From Burkholderiaceae bacterium (lineage in GTDB: Bacteria; Pseudomonadota; Gammaproteobacteria; Burkholderiales; Burkholderiaceae_C), in NCBI GenBank assembly GCA_004323695.1, contig SCRU01000059.1:124001-188000 (forward strand): DNA of 64,000 nucleotides, read 5' to 3'. Each line of letters opens with the position of its first letter. Position 1 is the stretch's first letter. The translations under genes and the position numbers were made by a program. The notes beneath the pieces are model-generated. The model saw nothing but the letters and a program-made list of their open reading frames with translations, did no database searches and had not been told where the DNA came from. Of this stretch, positions 8,223 to 16,805 are shown piece by piece.

Positions 8223-10072
8223 CCACGGGCGCAGCAACCCTCAACCTCGAATCGGTACCTGACGCACGCGCCCAGCTCGAAGCGATCGAGCGCATTCAAG
8301 CACCTGCCGGCGCTGCCATCCGCGCCATCGATGCAGTCATGCAGTCGGGCAGCGCCTGTGCATTCCCCTGGTCATCTGGGAAGGATTCTTCCGCCGTGGT
8401 TGGAATGGGCCTGGCCACTGCGGTGCTCAGAAAGAACGCTGGCCTAGCTGTGCCGCGGCTGTTGGTGATTCACAGCGACACCGGGGTCGAGAACCCGGAG
8501 GTCAGGGTTCTGGCAGATAACGAGATGCGCAAAATGGCGGCATTCGCTCGCGCCAATGGGTTGGACCTGGAGGTTCGCGTTGGCAAGCCAAGTCTCTATG
8601 TGTCCTGGCCAGTGCGCGTCATTGGCGGGCGAGCCCTTCCATCATTTCCAACGTCGAACAGGGATTGCTCCGTCAACTGGAAGGTGGATGTTGGCAATCG
8701 CCTGGTCAATGAAGTTTTCGCCGATGTCCGCGCCAGGCCGGGCGAACCACAACCTGTGGTCATGACGGGGGTGCGCCTGGATGAGTCCGCCGCACGGGCA
8801 GCCGGCATCGCTGAACGCGGAGAAAGTGCTACCGAGATCTGGCTGGACGCCAAGGGGCGCCGGAACCTGAGCCCAATCATTCACTGGTCGAGCGATGACG
8901 TTTTCGAGTTTCTAGGATACGCGGCCGCCGGGGTGATCAAGACCTACTCGGACTTTGCCGAGACGATGCAGTTCTACCGGGATGCCGGGGGTTCAAGCTG
9001 CGCGGTAATTGGCGACCTGAAGATGGCCGAAAGCGTGGCCAGACAAAAGGGGGGCTGTGGTGCACGCAGCGGGTGTTGGTCCTGCGTTCGCGTGCAAAAG
9101 GACACTTCGCTCGAGACGATGATCGAATCCGACGACGAACGGTACGGGTACATGCGGGGTCTCAACCGCCTGCGCAACTACATCGCCAACACGCAGTACG
9201 ACTGGAGCCAGCGCACTTATCTCGGGCGCAGCATCGATGCTCACGGGAACGTCGAGATTCAGGCTGACGTTTACTCACCGGCCATGCTGGAGAGGCTGCT
9301 GCGGTATACGCTCACGGTTCAGGCGCGCGAGCAGATCGCAGCCAGCAAGCTGGGCATTGCGCCGCGGTTTTCGATCATTGGGTATCGTGAACTCGTGGCC
9401 ATCGATTGCCTGTGGAGCCTATATGGGCTGCACCATCCCTTTCATGCCATCAAGGTATTCAACGAGGTGCGTGCCGGAGCATTTCTGGACGCACCGATTA
9501 CGAGCGCAGTGCCCCGTACTCCAACGCCGCGCTTTGGGAAGTTGCAGGTGGGGCGCGCCTGGGAAGATGACCGCCGGTCAGGGGATCCGTCGCGTGACCG
9601 CATGCTCGCCGGTGGGATTCGCTCTCCTGCGCATGAGATGTTCTCTGAATCATGCGGCTTCGAATTGAAGGCGCTCAACAATGGCGAAGTAACCACAGCC
9701 TGGCAAAGTGCTGAAGCGTTCGACGTGGACGAGGAGGGCGCTGGTGACTTCGTCGAGTGCATGGGAAACGAATACGTTGAGCGCTACCACCATGACGGAG
9801 CCGACCGCGTTCAGGCCTTGAGCACTTACCTTGGCATGGGGATCGTGACGCCGGCGCACGCCAGTATCGGGCGCTGGCACGCGATTGCCCAGCGGACACA
9901 GTGGATGCAGCGGCAGGGCCTGGTGGGTGATCTGCAGCTCGATCGTCTCTTGCAGATGCTGGAGGCGCAGCGTCAAAGCCAGGCGGTGGCGCCGGAGCCA
10001 GAAATCTCTATCGATGACGACGTTGTGGAGGATGAAGAGAGCTTCGACAGCCCGAGAATTGTCTTTTCGTGA
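8219..10072 (+). CDS. DndC-like PP-loop / iron-sulfur protein (PAPS reductase family)
   Basis: The 617-residue product has a PP-loop, SSGKDSS (residues 52-58), as in adenylating enzymes of the PAPS reductase family. A DndC-type cysteine cluster follows: Cys261, Cys280, Cys286 and Cys289 within GGCGARSGCWSCVRVQKD. DndC uses such a [4Fe-4S] cluster and ATP in DNA backbone phosphorothioation together with DndA, DndD and DndE. None of those partners is in the window. The C-terminal 310 residues are not a domain I recognise. ATG 8219 overlaps the ATP-grasp stop by 4 bases (ATGA), which favours it over an upstream in-frame ATG at 8114. Possible roles are nucleic-acid sulfur modification, another base modification, or antiphage defence. 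Confidence 0.8.
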   Translation: MTTGAATLNLESVPDARAQLEAIERIQAPAGAAIRAIDAVMQSGSACAFPWSSGKDSSAVVGMGLATAVLRKNAGLAVPRLLVIHSDTGVENPEVRVLADNEMRKMAAFARANGLDLEVRVGKPSLYVSWPVRVIGGRALPSFPTSNRDCSVNWKVDVGNRLVNEVFADVRARPGEPQPVVMTGVRLDESAARAAGIAERGESATEIWLDAKGRRNLSPIIHWSSDDVFEFLGYAAAGVIKTYSDFAETMQFYRDAGGSSCAVIGDLKMAESVARQKGGCGARSGCWSCVRVQKDTSLETMIESDDERYGYMRGLNRLRNYIANTQYDWSQRTYLGRSIDAHGNVEIQADVYSPAMLERLLRYTLTVQAREQIAASKLGIAPRFSIIGYRELVAIDCLWSLYGLHHPFHAIKVFNEVRAGAFLDAPITSAVPRTPTPRFGKLQVGRAWEDDRRSGDPSRDRMLAGGIRSPAHEMFSESCGFELKALNNGEVTTAWQSAEAFDVDEEGAGDFVECMGNEYVERYHHDGADRVQALSTYLGMGIVTPAHASIGRWHAIAQRTQWMQRQGLVGDLQLDRLLQMLEAQRQSQAVAPEPEISIDDDVVEDEESFDSPRIVFS

Positions 10073-10131
10073 GGCAGCAATCCTTGACCGGTTGATGTTC
10101 GGCTCTGTATATTCTTCACGAAGGAGAAATG

Positions 10132-10710
10132 ATGGAAGCAAATAGATCGAAATCGGGGTCGGTTCAGGTATCGCGCTCTGAAATTCTTGCCGCGGCCTCG
10201 AGAGCGTTTGGTTATGACGGTGGACTACAAACCATCAACGAAGCCGACTTGCAAAGGCTTGCAGAAGAACTCTCCTCTGTCTACCAAGCCGAGCGGTCTG
10301 CAATGCAGCCGGCCTACTCGGACTGCACGCCAGAACTGCACGTCGGCGACAGCGCTTTCGAGGGCTGGTATAGCAGCTACAGCCAAGCGCACAAGTCCGA
10401 CAAGCAACTTGCACGAGATGCATACGCCGCAGGAATGGGAGACCCGCTCGTTACCGCCGCCCCGGCCCACCTCATCCTCGCTGGCCACGATCATCATGAC
10501 GAACGCAATGAAGACGATGACGGCTGGCCAAAATTGAATCAAACTGCGCAGGTTCACGGTAGTGTGTTCCAACCAGGCTCATCCACGCGCCTTGTTGTCG
10601 AGGCCGCAGAGCGCTTCTACCAGCTGGAGCAACAGCCGTCGCGAATAGGCGATCGCAGGACCATTCTGGAGCGCTTTGGGGAACAGATCGGCGCACTGGG
10701 CAAGAACTGA
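10132..10710 (+). CDS. Hypothetical protein
   Basis: The product of about 192 residues is not one I recognise. Its sequence is acidic in the middle (HDHHDERNEDDDGWPK) and predicted mainly helical elsewhere. A strong AAGGAG site at 10121-10126 sits 5 bases before the ATG at 10132; an adjacent ATG at 10129 is too close to that site. It follows the DndC-like gene by about 60 bases on the same strand and may belong to that operon, but its own ribosome site and the spacing leave this open. Confidence 0.6.
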   Translation: MEANRSKSGSVQVSRSEILAAASRAFGYDGGLQTINEADLQRLAEELSSVYQAERSAMQPAYSDCTPELHVGDSAFEGWYSSYSQAHKSDKQLARDAYAAGMGDPLVTAAPAHLILAGHDHHDERNEDDDGWPKLNQTAQVHGSVFQPGSSTRLVVEAAERFYQLEQQPSRIGDRRTILERFGEQIGALGKN

Positions 10711-10722
10711 TCCACTGCCTCA

Positions 10723-10751
10723 CTAGCGCCTGGGCAGGCGGCCCGGGCTAG
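10723..10751. terminator. GC-rich hairpin between convergent genes
   Basis: GCCTGGGC and GCCCGGGC flank a 5-base loop, with one mismatch in 8 pairs. It lies between the convergent genes ending at 10710 and 10748. There is no run of T on either side, so any termination role is uncertain. Confidence 0.3.
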
Positions 10752-11374
10752 GGTGTGAGACCGAGAGCCGGCGCGACCACCGCCCCGCCACTGTCCTTGA
10801 TCGTGCGTCCTACCAAGGTGGTGTGATTCGTGAGGTCTCCCCGAACGACGGCATGAATGAGGCTCGTCAGCTTATCTGGGTCCATCAAACCCCTTGCTTC
10901 TGGATGAAAGTAGCAAGGTCTGGACAAGATCCCACCATTGTTGTTCAGGGTGTAGGAGATGTAGAGCCAGTGCCCCAGCATTGAGCCACTCTTCTCGGTA
11001 GCGATCTTGTACGTCTGGGTCTGGCGCAGCGCGCAAACCGTCAAATTGATGGCAATTTTTGCCTCACGAGAGTCCGGCGGTGAGGAGTTCCGGCCGCACG
11101 TGACGATTGCCTCGCCCGCAACGTCGGCCGCTGTTATCTGTCCACCTTTGAAGCCGGCTAGTTGTCTCTGCATGTCATCGGCAGCGCGTTGTGCATCCAT
11201 GGCGCGCAAACAGGAAGCTGCAGTCCACATCGTTGCGACATCGATCGCATAGATGAAAGTGTCCGCGTCGGACAGTCCCCCTGACGAACTCTTGCTGAGT
11301 GGATCGAGAAAAACGTCCCAGCCTGGATAGACCGTTGCGGCAATGTTGTGCCAAAACTTGTGTTCGTTATTCAA
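10748..11374 (-). CDS. Hypothetical protein
   Basis: The 208-residue product is unrecognised. It has no clear signal peptide. The middle contains IAINLTVCALRQTQTYKI and GHWLYISYTLNNNGG, which look like ordered beta-rich sequence. The best start is a TTG at 11374, preceded by a GGGGA stretch in gene sense; no in-frame ATG lies nearby. It is the last of four minus-strand genes running from DnaB, separated from the next upstream gene by about 130 bases. Confidence 0.5.
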   Translation of the reverse strand: MNNEHKFWHNIAATVYPGWDVFLDPLSKSSSGGLSDADTFIYAIDVATMWTAASCLRAMDAQRAADDMQRQLAGFKGGQITAADVAGEAIVTCGRNSSPPDSREAKIAINLTVCALRQTQTYKIATEKSGSMLGHWLYISYTLNNNGGILSRPCYFHPEARGLMDPDKLTSLIHAVVRGDLTNHTTLVGRTIKDSGGAVVAPALGLTP

Positions 11375-11506
11375 GATGATCCCCAGGAATTGCTTCGGAG
11401 CGTGTTTAGGCCGTAGTGGATATTGTTCGCCAGGAACTAGGTTGATGTGATGTTGATGATTGTTTTTATGTTGCGTCGGCTGACGCCGAAAGACCGAACA
11501 CCCAAT

Positions 11507-11809
11507 TCAGAACCCCTGCTCGCCAGTCGCTGCGCCAAGCCAGAACGCCACTGCAGATCCCACGAGTCCAACGATCAAGGCGGTAATGGCGGCGTGGTAG
11601 ATCCGTTGTGTTCTGGGTCCATCCTCATCGAGAGAGATCTCGAAAAACTTCATGACCTTGCGATGTGCTGCCAGCGAGACTCCTGTACCCAACAATGTGG
11701 CGTAAATCGCTGGCATGGCCGACCTGGGATTATTCCAACAGGCAGCTGCGTACGTGCATGACCAGCCTGCAGCGATGAGCAACAGCTCTGTTCGTGTTTT
11801 CAGTCGCAT
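11507..11809 (-). CDS. Small membrane protein
   Basis: The 100-residue product starting at the ATG at 11809 has hydrophobic segments at about residues 8-24, 28-42 and 72-92, giving two or three membrane passes. I chose this start because the longer in-frame extension lies entirely over the HU-family gene in another frame. It begins 2 bases after that gene stops, so they are probably co-transcribed. No family is recognised. Confidence 0.5.
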   Translation of the reverse strand: MRLKTRTELLLIAAGWSCTYAAACWNNPRSAMPAIYATLLGTGVSLAAHRKVMKFFEISLDEDGPRTQRIYHAAITALIVGLVGSAVAFWLGAATGEQGF

Positions 11810-11811
11810 GA

Positions 11812-12171
11812 TCACGAATTTTTGGGTGACCGGGTTGCCCGGGATATGACTTTCTCCTCCTTGTGAGCCGCAGGCTTTTTTTCCTTCCGGGGTTTGGACA
11901 GGATGAAGCTGATCTTGACGCCGGCGGGCACGGTCTGGGTGGTCTTCGTGTGGGGATTGAACCGAACGCGCTCGCTGAAGTGCACGCGCTTGAAGGATCC
12001 AACACCTGGGATCCAGCATGTTCCCTCGGTCATGGCGCAGTCCATGATGGCGGTGATGCAGGTCTTGAAAAACTCGGAGGCAAATTCGGGCGAAATGGAT
12101 CGCTTGGCAGCTACTTCACGCACGATGGCGTAAGCGCTGTGGCGGGCGCCGTCGGAAATGGTGTCGACCAT
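11812..12171 (-). CDS. HU/IHF-family DNA-binding protein
   Basis: The 119-residue product has the HU/IHF fold signature: an N-terminal helical dimerisation part (TISDGARHSAYAIVREVAAKRSI), then the VGSFKRVHFSERVRFNPHT beta-arm region and the IPAS-like TVPAGVKISF strand. A basic C-terminal tail (KPRKEKKPAAHKEEK) extends beyond the usual roughly 90 residues. Such proteins bend DNA and help open origins. The ATG at 12171 is used here; a TTG at 12183, directly abutting the DnaB stop, is an alternative. The pairing with DnaB suggests a role in initiating element replication. Confidence 0.75.
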   Translation of the reverse strand: MVDTISDGARHSAYAIVREVAAKRSISPEFASEFFKTCITAIMDCAMTEGTCWIPGVGSFKRVHFSERVRFNPHTKTTQTVPAGVKISFILSKPRKEKKPAAHKEEKVISRATRSPKNS

Positions 12172-12183
12172 GGAGTGATCCAA

Positions 12184-13689
12184 TCAGAAGGTGTGATCTT
12201 CGTACAGCGAAGAAGAAAGTTGGTGCATCAATTTGACCGTTCCGGTAGCACCTTCGCGTTGCTTTGCAACGATCAGTTCGGTGACGCCGGCATCGGTCGT
12301 CTCGGGGTTGTAGACCTCGTCCCGGTACATGAACATGATGACGTCCGCGTCCTGCTCGATCTGTCCCGATTCGCGCAGGTCCGACATCATGGGGCGTTTG
12401 TTCGCGCGAGCTTCCACGCCGCGGCTGAGCTGCGAGAGAGCGATCACCGGGCACTTGAGTTCGCGCGCGAGTTGTTTAAGTCCGCGGGAGGCCTCGCCGA
12501 CGACTACCCGCGACTCGATGCCAGGCTTGGCAGCGGCACTGGCGGCGATCAGCTGCAGATAGTCGACGGCGATCAGCATTTTGGGGTGCTGAGCGGCCAT
12601 CAGGCGTGCCCTGGTTCGGATCTCCGCCAAAGACAGCCCCGGAGTCTCATCGATGAACAGCTGCTTGTTCCCCAGGGACTGAGCCGCTTCAAAAATATCA
12701 TCGAAACGATTCGTGAGTTGGTCCATGCTGTTGAATACTGATCCTGGCACGCGCGCAGTGCGGGAGACCGCGCGCTTGGCCATGGCCACACCGCGCATCT
12801 CCATGGAAAACAACAGGGCAGCGCGCCCAAGCGAGACGGCGTGCAGGAGCAAATTGAGCATGAGGGCGGTCTTGCCCATAGAGGGCCTGGCCGCCAGCAC
12901 GATCAAATCCTCGTCGGTAAAACCCCCCTCCAGCAAGTTATCCAGATGAGGGAATCCGGTGGAGACGGCAACTTCGACCTCCTTGCCGTCAAGGCGCGCA
13001 CCGATTTGTTCCAGCAAGACAGACAGAAAGCTGGAGACATGTTCAGGCCCGGCGCGTGATGTCGTTGTCGAAGAGCGGGCGTTTGCCGCGGCGTCTTCAA
13101 GCATCATGGTAAGCGACTCGACATTTACCCTGCCCGACGTGGCCCGGTCTGTGATCAGCCTGGAGGCTTGCACCAGCGTTCTGATGACGCTGAGCTCCTT
13201 GATGCGGGTGACGGCGGCCTCGATCGCCTCTGTGCTGGCGGTGAGCAGTGAGGCGTTGGTGCCCAGATTGACGAGGTAATCCTCCCCGCCGGTGAACACG
13301 TTGTGCGTGCGAGAGGCATCGATGAGTGCTGCCAGATCGCAGGCCGCACCTGCCTCACTGAGGTTGCGCCAAAGCCGGAACAGGCTTGCGTGAACCTCTT
13401 CGCCGAAGTCTTCTGCACGCAGGATGCCTGCGATCTGATTCGAAAGGACCTCGCGCCCATCCTGGAGGATGGAGCACAGCACGGTGCGCTCACTGATGGT
13501 CGAGATCAGTGTCGCTGTAGCCGCCGCAGCGGCTACAGGAGAGGTAGCGGATGGGGGAGTGGCAGCAGCCGCGGCCGGCTGCGCCGGCGCAGATACCGTC
13601 TTCGGTGCTTCGGCAGCCGTTTTCTTGGTTTTTTTGAACCCAGCGGGTTGAGTGACGGTTTCTGGCATGGGCCCTACTTCTTGAAGCAT
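12184..13689 (-). CDS. dnaB: Replicative DNA helicase DnaB
   Basis: The 501-residue product is a DnaB-type hexameric 5'-3' helicase. After an Ala/Pro-rich leader (about 1-60) comes the N-terminal helical domain (residues 62-170, SERTVLCSILQD...). The RecA-like motor follows with Walker A ARPSMGKT (267-274), FSMEMRG, the AVDYLQLI Walker B strand, SQLSRGVEAR, and SDLRESGQIEQDADVIMFMYRDE. A second possible start is the ATG at 13668, preceded by GTAGGG. The gene is divergent from the DUF1376-like gene and would provide the element with its own fork helicase. Confidence 0.93.
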   Translation of the reverse strand: MLQEVGPMPETVTQPAGFKKTKKTAAEAPKTVSAPAQPAAAAATPPSATSPVAAAAATATLISTISERTVLCSILQDGREVLSNQIAGILRAEDFGEEVHASLFRLWRNLSEAGAACDLAALIDASRTHNVFTGGEDYLVNLGTNASLLTASTEAIEAAVTRIKELSVIRTLVQASRLITDRATSGRVNVESLTMMLEDAAANARSSTTTSRAGPEHVSSFLSVLLEQIGARLDGKEVEVAVSTGFPHLDNLLEGGFTDEDLIVLAARPSMGKTALMLNLLLHAVSLGRAALLFSMEMRGVAMAKRAVSRTARVPGSVFNSMDQLTNRFDDIFEAAQSLGNKQLFIDETPGLSLAEIRTRARLMAAQHPKMLIAVDYLQLIAASAAAKPGIESRVVVGEASRGLKQLARELKCPVIALSQLSRGVEARANKRPMMSDLRESGQIEQDADVIMFMYRDEVYNPETTDAGVTELIVAKQREGATGTVKLMHQLSSSLYEDHTF

Positions 13690-13712
13690 TTGGAAATGAA
13701 ACTAAAAGGCAA

Positions 13713-13728
13713 CATTTTTGTAAAAATG
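13713..13728. promoter_or_regulatory. Perfect palindrome in the dnaB/DUF1376-like divergent region
   Basis: CATTTTTGTAAAAATG has perfect 7-base arms with a 2-base centre. It lies 24 bases upstream of the dnaB start in the 150-base divergent region, a typical place for an operator controlling both replication transcripts. The binding protein is unknown. Confidence 0.4.
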
Positions 13729-13841
13729 ACCTTACGGAAACATCTTGGTGGTGCTATTGTGAACCGAATTCGCAGCTACTGTCAATGCGAAACAAAAAGC
13801 GTTTTATTTAATTGAAAAGAACGTATAGCATTACGAAACAA

Positions 13842-14711
13842 ATGATGTGCACAAACCTGCCACTACTTTCAATCGACACTCGTTGGGTGACCGAATCGAA
13901 ATGGTTCAGCTCCCAGGATGCAGAAGTTCTCCGCGGAGGATTCCTTTTGATCGAGGCTGCATTCCGCAGCTCCGATGCGGGGTCGCTGCCGGGCGATGCT
14001 GAGGCCTTGGCCCGCATCAGCGGCATTGACCGGCAGAAATGGGTTGTGGCCGGAGATCAATTGCTGCACGGATTTGAGCGGGCACAGGACGGGCGCTGGC
14101 GCCATGTGGAGATGACCAAGGTGCTGCAGGCGGTGCAAGAGCGCTTTGGCTCCCAGCTCGCCGAGCTGGCTGCCTCGTCCGTTCTTGCAAGTCAGGCTGT
14201 CGACGAGTTCGCGTTGACTGGAGAAATCAAGCCCGAGGGACGCAGCAAGGGGAAAAGGGTTTTGCCAAAGGACTATGCGTTCTCGCCGGCCCTTTTGGAG
14301 TCGGCCAAGGCAGCTGGCTTCATCACCCCCGAGCATCAGGTGTGGCTGCTGGAACGCTTTCGCGATTTTGCCCAAGCTTCCAAGCGCCTGTATTCGAACT
14401 GGGATGCCACGGCGCGCAATTTCATGAGTTCATCGATCACCGCGAACGAATTTTTGACTCGTTTCGGGTACCGCCCGCGCGAGAGCGCGCAAAGGCTTGA
14501 GCTTGCAGCGCAGGGCGTGCAGGTTGGGCGGTCTTCAGGCGCCCAGACCTTCGAGTCTGCCGCGCGCGCCGGCAGCGAATCAGCCGTGGACCGTGTGATG
14601 AAGAACCGCGGATATGGCATGGGGCCTGGCTCCGGGCCTGGTGCTCAAGATGCACAAGCCGGCGGGGCGCGGCCTTCGGGGTTCGGCTTCGCCATGGGAG
14701 CCAGGGCATGA
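13842..14711 (+). CDS. DUF1376-like replication protein
   Basis: The product of about 289 residues resembles DUF1376 and phage replication-initiation proteins. It has WFSSQDAEVLRGGFLLIEAAFRS, then GSLPGDAEALARISGI and W, the pattern in which a residue block in the winged-helix domain reads GSLPDDD..LARI. The C-terminus is Gly/Ala-rich and unstructured. Such genes sit beside helicase-loader genes in phage replication modules, as here. The ATG at 13842 (or 13845) is preferred over an upstream in-frame TTG. The stop overlaps the following gene by 4 bases (ATGA). Confidence 0.6.
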   Translation: MMCTNLPLLSIDTRWVTESKWFSSQDAEVLRGGFLLIEAAFRSSDAGSLPGDAEALARISGIDRQKWVVAGDQLLHGFERAQDGRWRHVEMTKVLQAVQERFGSQLAELAASSVLASQAVDEFALTGEIKPEGRSKGKRVLPKDYAFSPALLESAKAAGFITPEHQVWLLERFRDFAQASKRLYSNWDATARNFMSSSITANEFLTRFGYRPRESAQRLELAAQGVQVGRSSGAQTFESAARAGSESAVDRVMKNRGYGMGPGSGPGAQDAQAGGARPSGFGFAMGARA

Positions 14712-15334
14712 TGGCTCAGGGCGGGTTCGAGATGGAGAGCGAGACGGACGTTCGCACGGCCATGACGGCAGTCATCCAGGCCTGTGCATCGGTTCGGCAC
14801 GAACTCAATGACCTGGAGTCTGCTGCATGGCTTGCGGCTGTGGAGAGTTTCACGCCCCAGGCGGTGATGAAGTTCCTGCTGAGCTGGATGTCCACCAATA
14901 GCCGCAAAGCTCCCACCGTGGCCGATCTGCGCCGTGCGGTGGATCCAACGTTTGTCGATGAGGAATCGGCGCTGGAGCGTCTGTACCTGCTGGTGTCACG
15001 GACCGGTCCGTGGAACACACCCAGCGCGAGCGAGTTGGGGCCCATGTTGTGCCGTGCCATCGATTTGATGGGGGGGTGGGCCCGTGTGAATGAAATCATG
15101 CCGGACCGCTCGGATCGTTTCGCCTGGTCTGCGTTCGCCGATCGTTTTCTGTCCTCCTTTGGTACTGCGCAGTCGCAAGCGTTCCAGCAGTCCCTGCTGG
15201 CGCCAGAGCACCGCACGGAGATTCCGGCGCCACTCGGCCTTCACGCCCTGGCAAGCAGGGCTGCCCCTAGCAACGCCTTGTCCCTTGGTGCGTCCGACAG
15301 CAAGGAGGGTGCGCCGATGCCGGCGCAGAGTTGA
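14708..15334 (+). CDS. Hypothetical protein, possible helicase-loader-like replication protein
   Basis: The 208-residue product is translationally coupled to the DUF1376-like gene. The N-terminal half is helical and contains AVMKFLLSWMSTNSRKAPTVADLRRAV, similar in style to the small G39P-like helicase loader/inhibitor domain of phages (length of helices and APTVADLR-type motif). That similarity is by eye only. There is no Walker motif, so it is not a DnaC-type ATPase. Position between a replication initiator-like gene and the T4BSS operon fits an accessory replication role. Confidence 0.5.
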   Translation: MMAQGGFEMESETDVRTAMTAVIQACASVRHELNDLESAAWLAAVESFTPQAVMKFLLSWMSTNSRKAPTVADLRRAVDPTFVDEESALERLYLLVSRTGPWNTPSASELGPMLCRAIDLMGGWARVNEIMPDRSDRFAWSAFADRFLSSFGTAQSQAFQQSLLAPEHRTEIPAPLGLHALASRAAPSNALSLGASDSKEGAPMPAQS

Positions 15335-15336
15335 AC

Positions 15337-15690
15337 ATGAAGGCATACGGCTCGGGGGCATCCGATATCAACCCAGGCGGCTCTGACGCCTCGGCCATGG
15401 CCGAGGTGATTGCCCCCAGGCTGATTTCGCCGCTCACGCTGACGGCCGAGGGTATGGGCGTGGCCACCCTGATCCTGTCCTTGTGCCTGCTTGCCGCAGT
15501 GATTTTTGCGGTACGCGAGGTTGACAAGGTGATTGCAGTCACGACGGATGGCATTTTGCTGCCGGTCATGCAGCTCCAACACAGCGATCCGCGAGCAGTA
15601 GCGGCTCAGAGCGCCCTTGCGGCGGGCGCAGAGCCCGCGCCCACTCGCCAGACCAGTGATGCAGTGGCGCATGCGCAAGCATCGCAATAA
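15337..15690 (+). CDS. dotJ: DotJ/IcmM-like inner-membrane protein
   Basis: The 118-residue product has one membrane helix (about residues 43-63) followed by AVREVDKVIAVTTDGILLPVMQL. This matches the membrane-proximal part of the next gene (VVKDHHEVIAVTDDGRVVPVIPL) but lacks its periplasmic IcmL domain. In Legionella, DotJ/IcmM is just such a shortened DotI paralogue, encoded directly upstream of DotI, and the two form an inner-membrane complex. The gene order and similarity are seen here; the DotJ assignment is inferred from them. It starts 2 bases after the preceding gene. Confidence 0.7.
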   Translation: MKAYGSGASDINPGGSDASAMAEVIAPRLISPLTLTAEGMGVATLILSLCLLAAVIFAVREVDKVIAVTTDGILLPVMQLQHSDPRAVAAQSALAAGAEPAPTRQTSDAVAHAQASQ

Positions 15691-15729
15691 AACCCGATAG
15701 CCATCAACAGCAGAACCGAAGTATCAGAC

Positions 15730-16383
15730 ATGGCAACCCAGACCATCCAAAGACCTGCCAGCAGTACCTCAACACCCGCTCACAGCGCGGCCGACCAGGT
15801 CAGTCGACTCACGCGCCTCGTCACGCTGCTGGGCGCCTCGATCATCATTTTGGTTATCGGCTTGTGCATTGCGATCGTGTTTGTGGTCAAGGACCATCAC
15901 GAGGTCATCGCCGTGACCGATGACGGTCGAGTGGTTCCCGTCATCCCCCTGGACACGCCTTATGTGTCGGATGCCAGGGTGCTGGGGTATGTCGATGAAT
16001 GCGCCAGGAAGATCTTCAATCATGACTTCGTCCACTGGAGGACGACGCTGCAGGAGTCCAAGACATGCTTCACACAGCGCGGCGGCGATGCGGTCGAGCA
16101 GGCGTTGGCGCCGTGGATTTCTGACATTGTCGCGCGAGAGCTCACGATGTCGGTGAGCATCGCCGATACGCCGGTGATCGTGAAGCGGGGTATTTTCGAC
16201 GGCTCGTTTGCCTGGCGAGTCCAGGCTCCCATTTCCCTGTTTCGTCGGGGAACACGCGTGAGCGACGTTCCCCGACCCTTCATGCTGGAAGTTGTTGTGC
16301 GCCGCGTAAGTCTTGACGAGAACCCGCGAGGCATCGCCATCGACAGTCTTCAGCTCGTCCCGGACACCACCCGCGGCGGTTAA
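15730..16383 (+). CDS. dotI: T4BSS inner-membrane protein DotI/IcmL (TraM)
   Basis: The 217-residue product fits DotI/IcmL, the TraM protein of IncI plasmids. It has a cytoplasmic N-terminus, one membrane helix (about residues 31-53), and a periplasmic IcmL domain containing CARKIFNHDFVHWRTTLQESKTCFT and WRVQAPISLFRRG. DotI forms part of the inner-membrane complex of the type IVB channel. It is the full-length partner of the DotJ-like gene upstream and precedes DotH, as in Legionella, apart from one unknown gene between. Confidence 0.88.
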   Translation: MATQTIQRPASSTSTPAHSAADQVSRLTRLVTLLGASIIILVIGLCIAIVFVVKDHHEVIAVTDDGRVVPVIPLDTPYVSDARVLGYVDECARKIFNHDFVHWRTTLQESKTCFTQRGGDAVEQALAPWISDIVARELTMSVSIADTPVIVKRGIFDGSFAWRVQAPISLFRRGTRVSDVPRPFMLEVVVRRVSLDENPRGIAIDSLQLVPDTTRGG

Positions 16384-16415
16384 CAGTCATCAAGTCACTC
16401 CAACCAAGGAACCTC

Positions 16416-16790
16416 ATGAATCCTGCATCCCCATTCACGACGTCAACTGACGACGGCAGGTTTGCCAATGGCCTGGCCGCCGAGTATTTCAACAACCAAG
16501 CAACACGAGAGATTCCCATGACCCCAATCCCTGCTGACGCCCCGGCCACTCAAGCCATCAACGAAGCCGCCGGCATGAGCCGGGTGGAAGTTGAAATCGA
16601 GGAACTTCGTCTGAAGTATCCGGAGTGGTATGCGCTCTACGACGATGCCGGGCCTGACTTTTTCGTCACGCGCGGCGAGATGGCCGAGCTGATGGCGGCG
16701 GCGCCGACACCATTCGCCCTGGGCCTGATGTACGGCAAATTTTGCATGCGGGTGGAGATTGCGCCCAACACAGGGATCGCATTCGTATAG
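16416..16790 (+). CDS. Hypothetical protein within the T4BSS operon
   Basis: The 124-residue product is not recognised. It has no signal peptide or membrane helix, so it is probably cytoplasmic. The ordered part (about 54-124) contains RVEVEIEELRLKYPEWYALYDD. It is placed between DotI and DotH, an insertion not found in the classical Legionella order. A GGA-containing site lies just before its ATG. Confidence 0.6.
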   Translation: MNPASPFTTSTDDGRFANGLAAEYFNNQATREIPMTPIPADAPATQAINEAAGMSRVEVEIEELRLKYPEWYALYDDAGPDFFVTRGEMAELMAAAPTPFALGLMYGKFCMRVEIAPNTGIAFV

Positions 16791-16805
16791 TTTTTCCCAT
16801 GTATT

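Noticed and set aside
8219-10072. Ordinary assimilatory PAPS reductase
   Set aside because: The length (617 residues), the DndC-like cysteine cluster and the coupling to an ATP-grasp gene do not fit CysH, and no sulfate-assimilation genes are nearby.
11863-12741. Long plus-strand frame opposite HU and DnaB
   Set aside because: It is a mirror of the DnaB coding sequence. DnaB and HU motifs on the minus strand are unambiguous.
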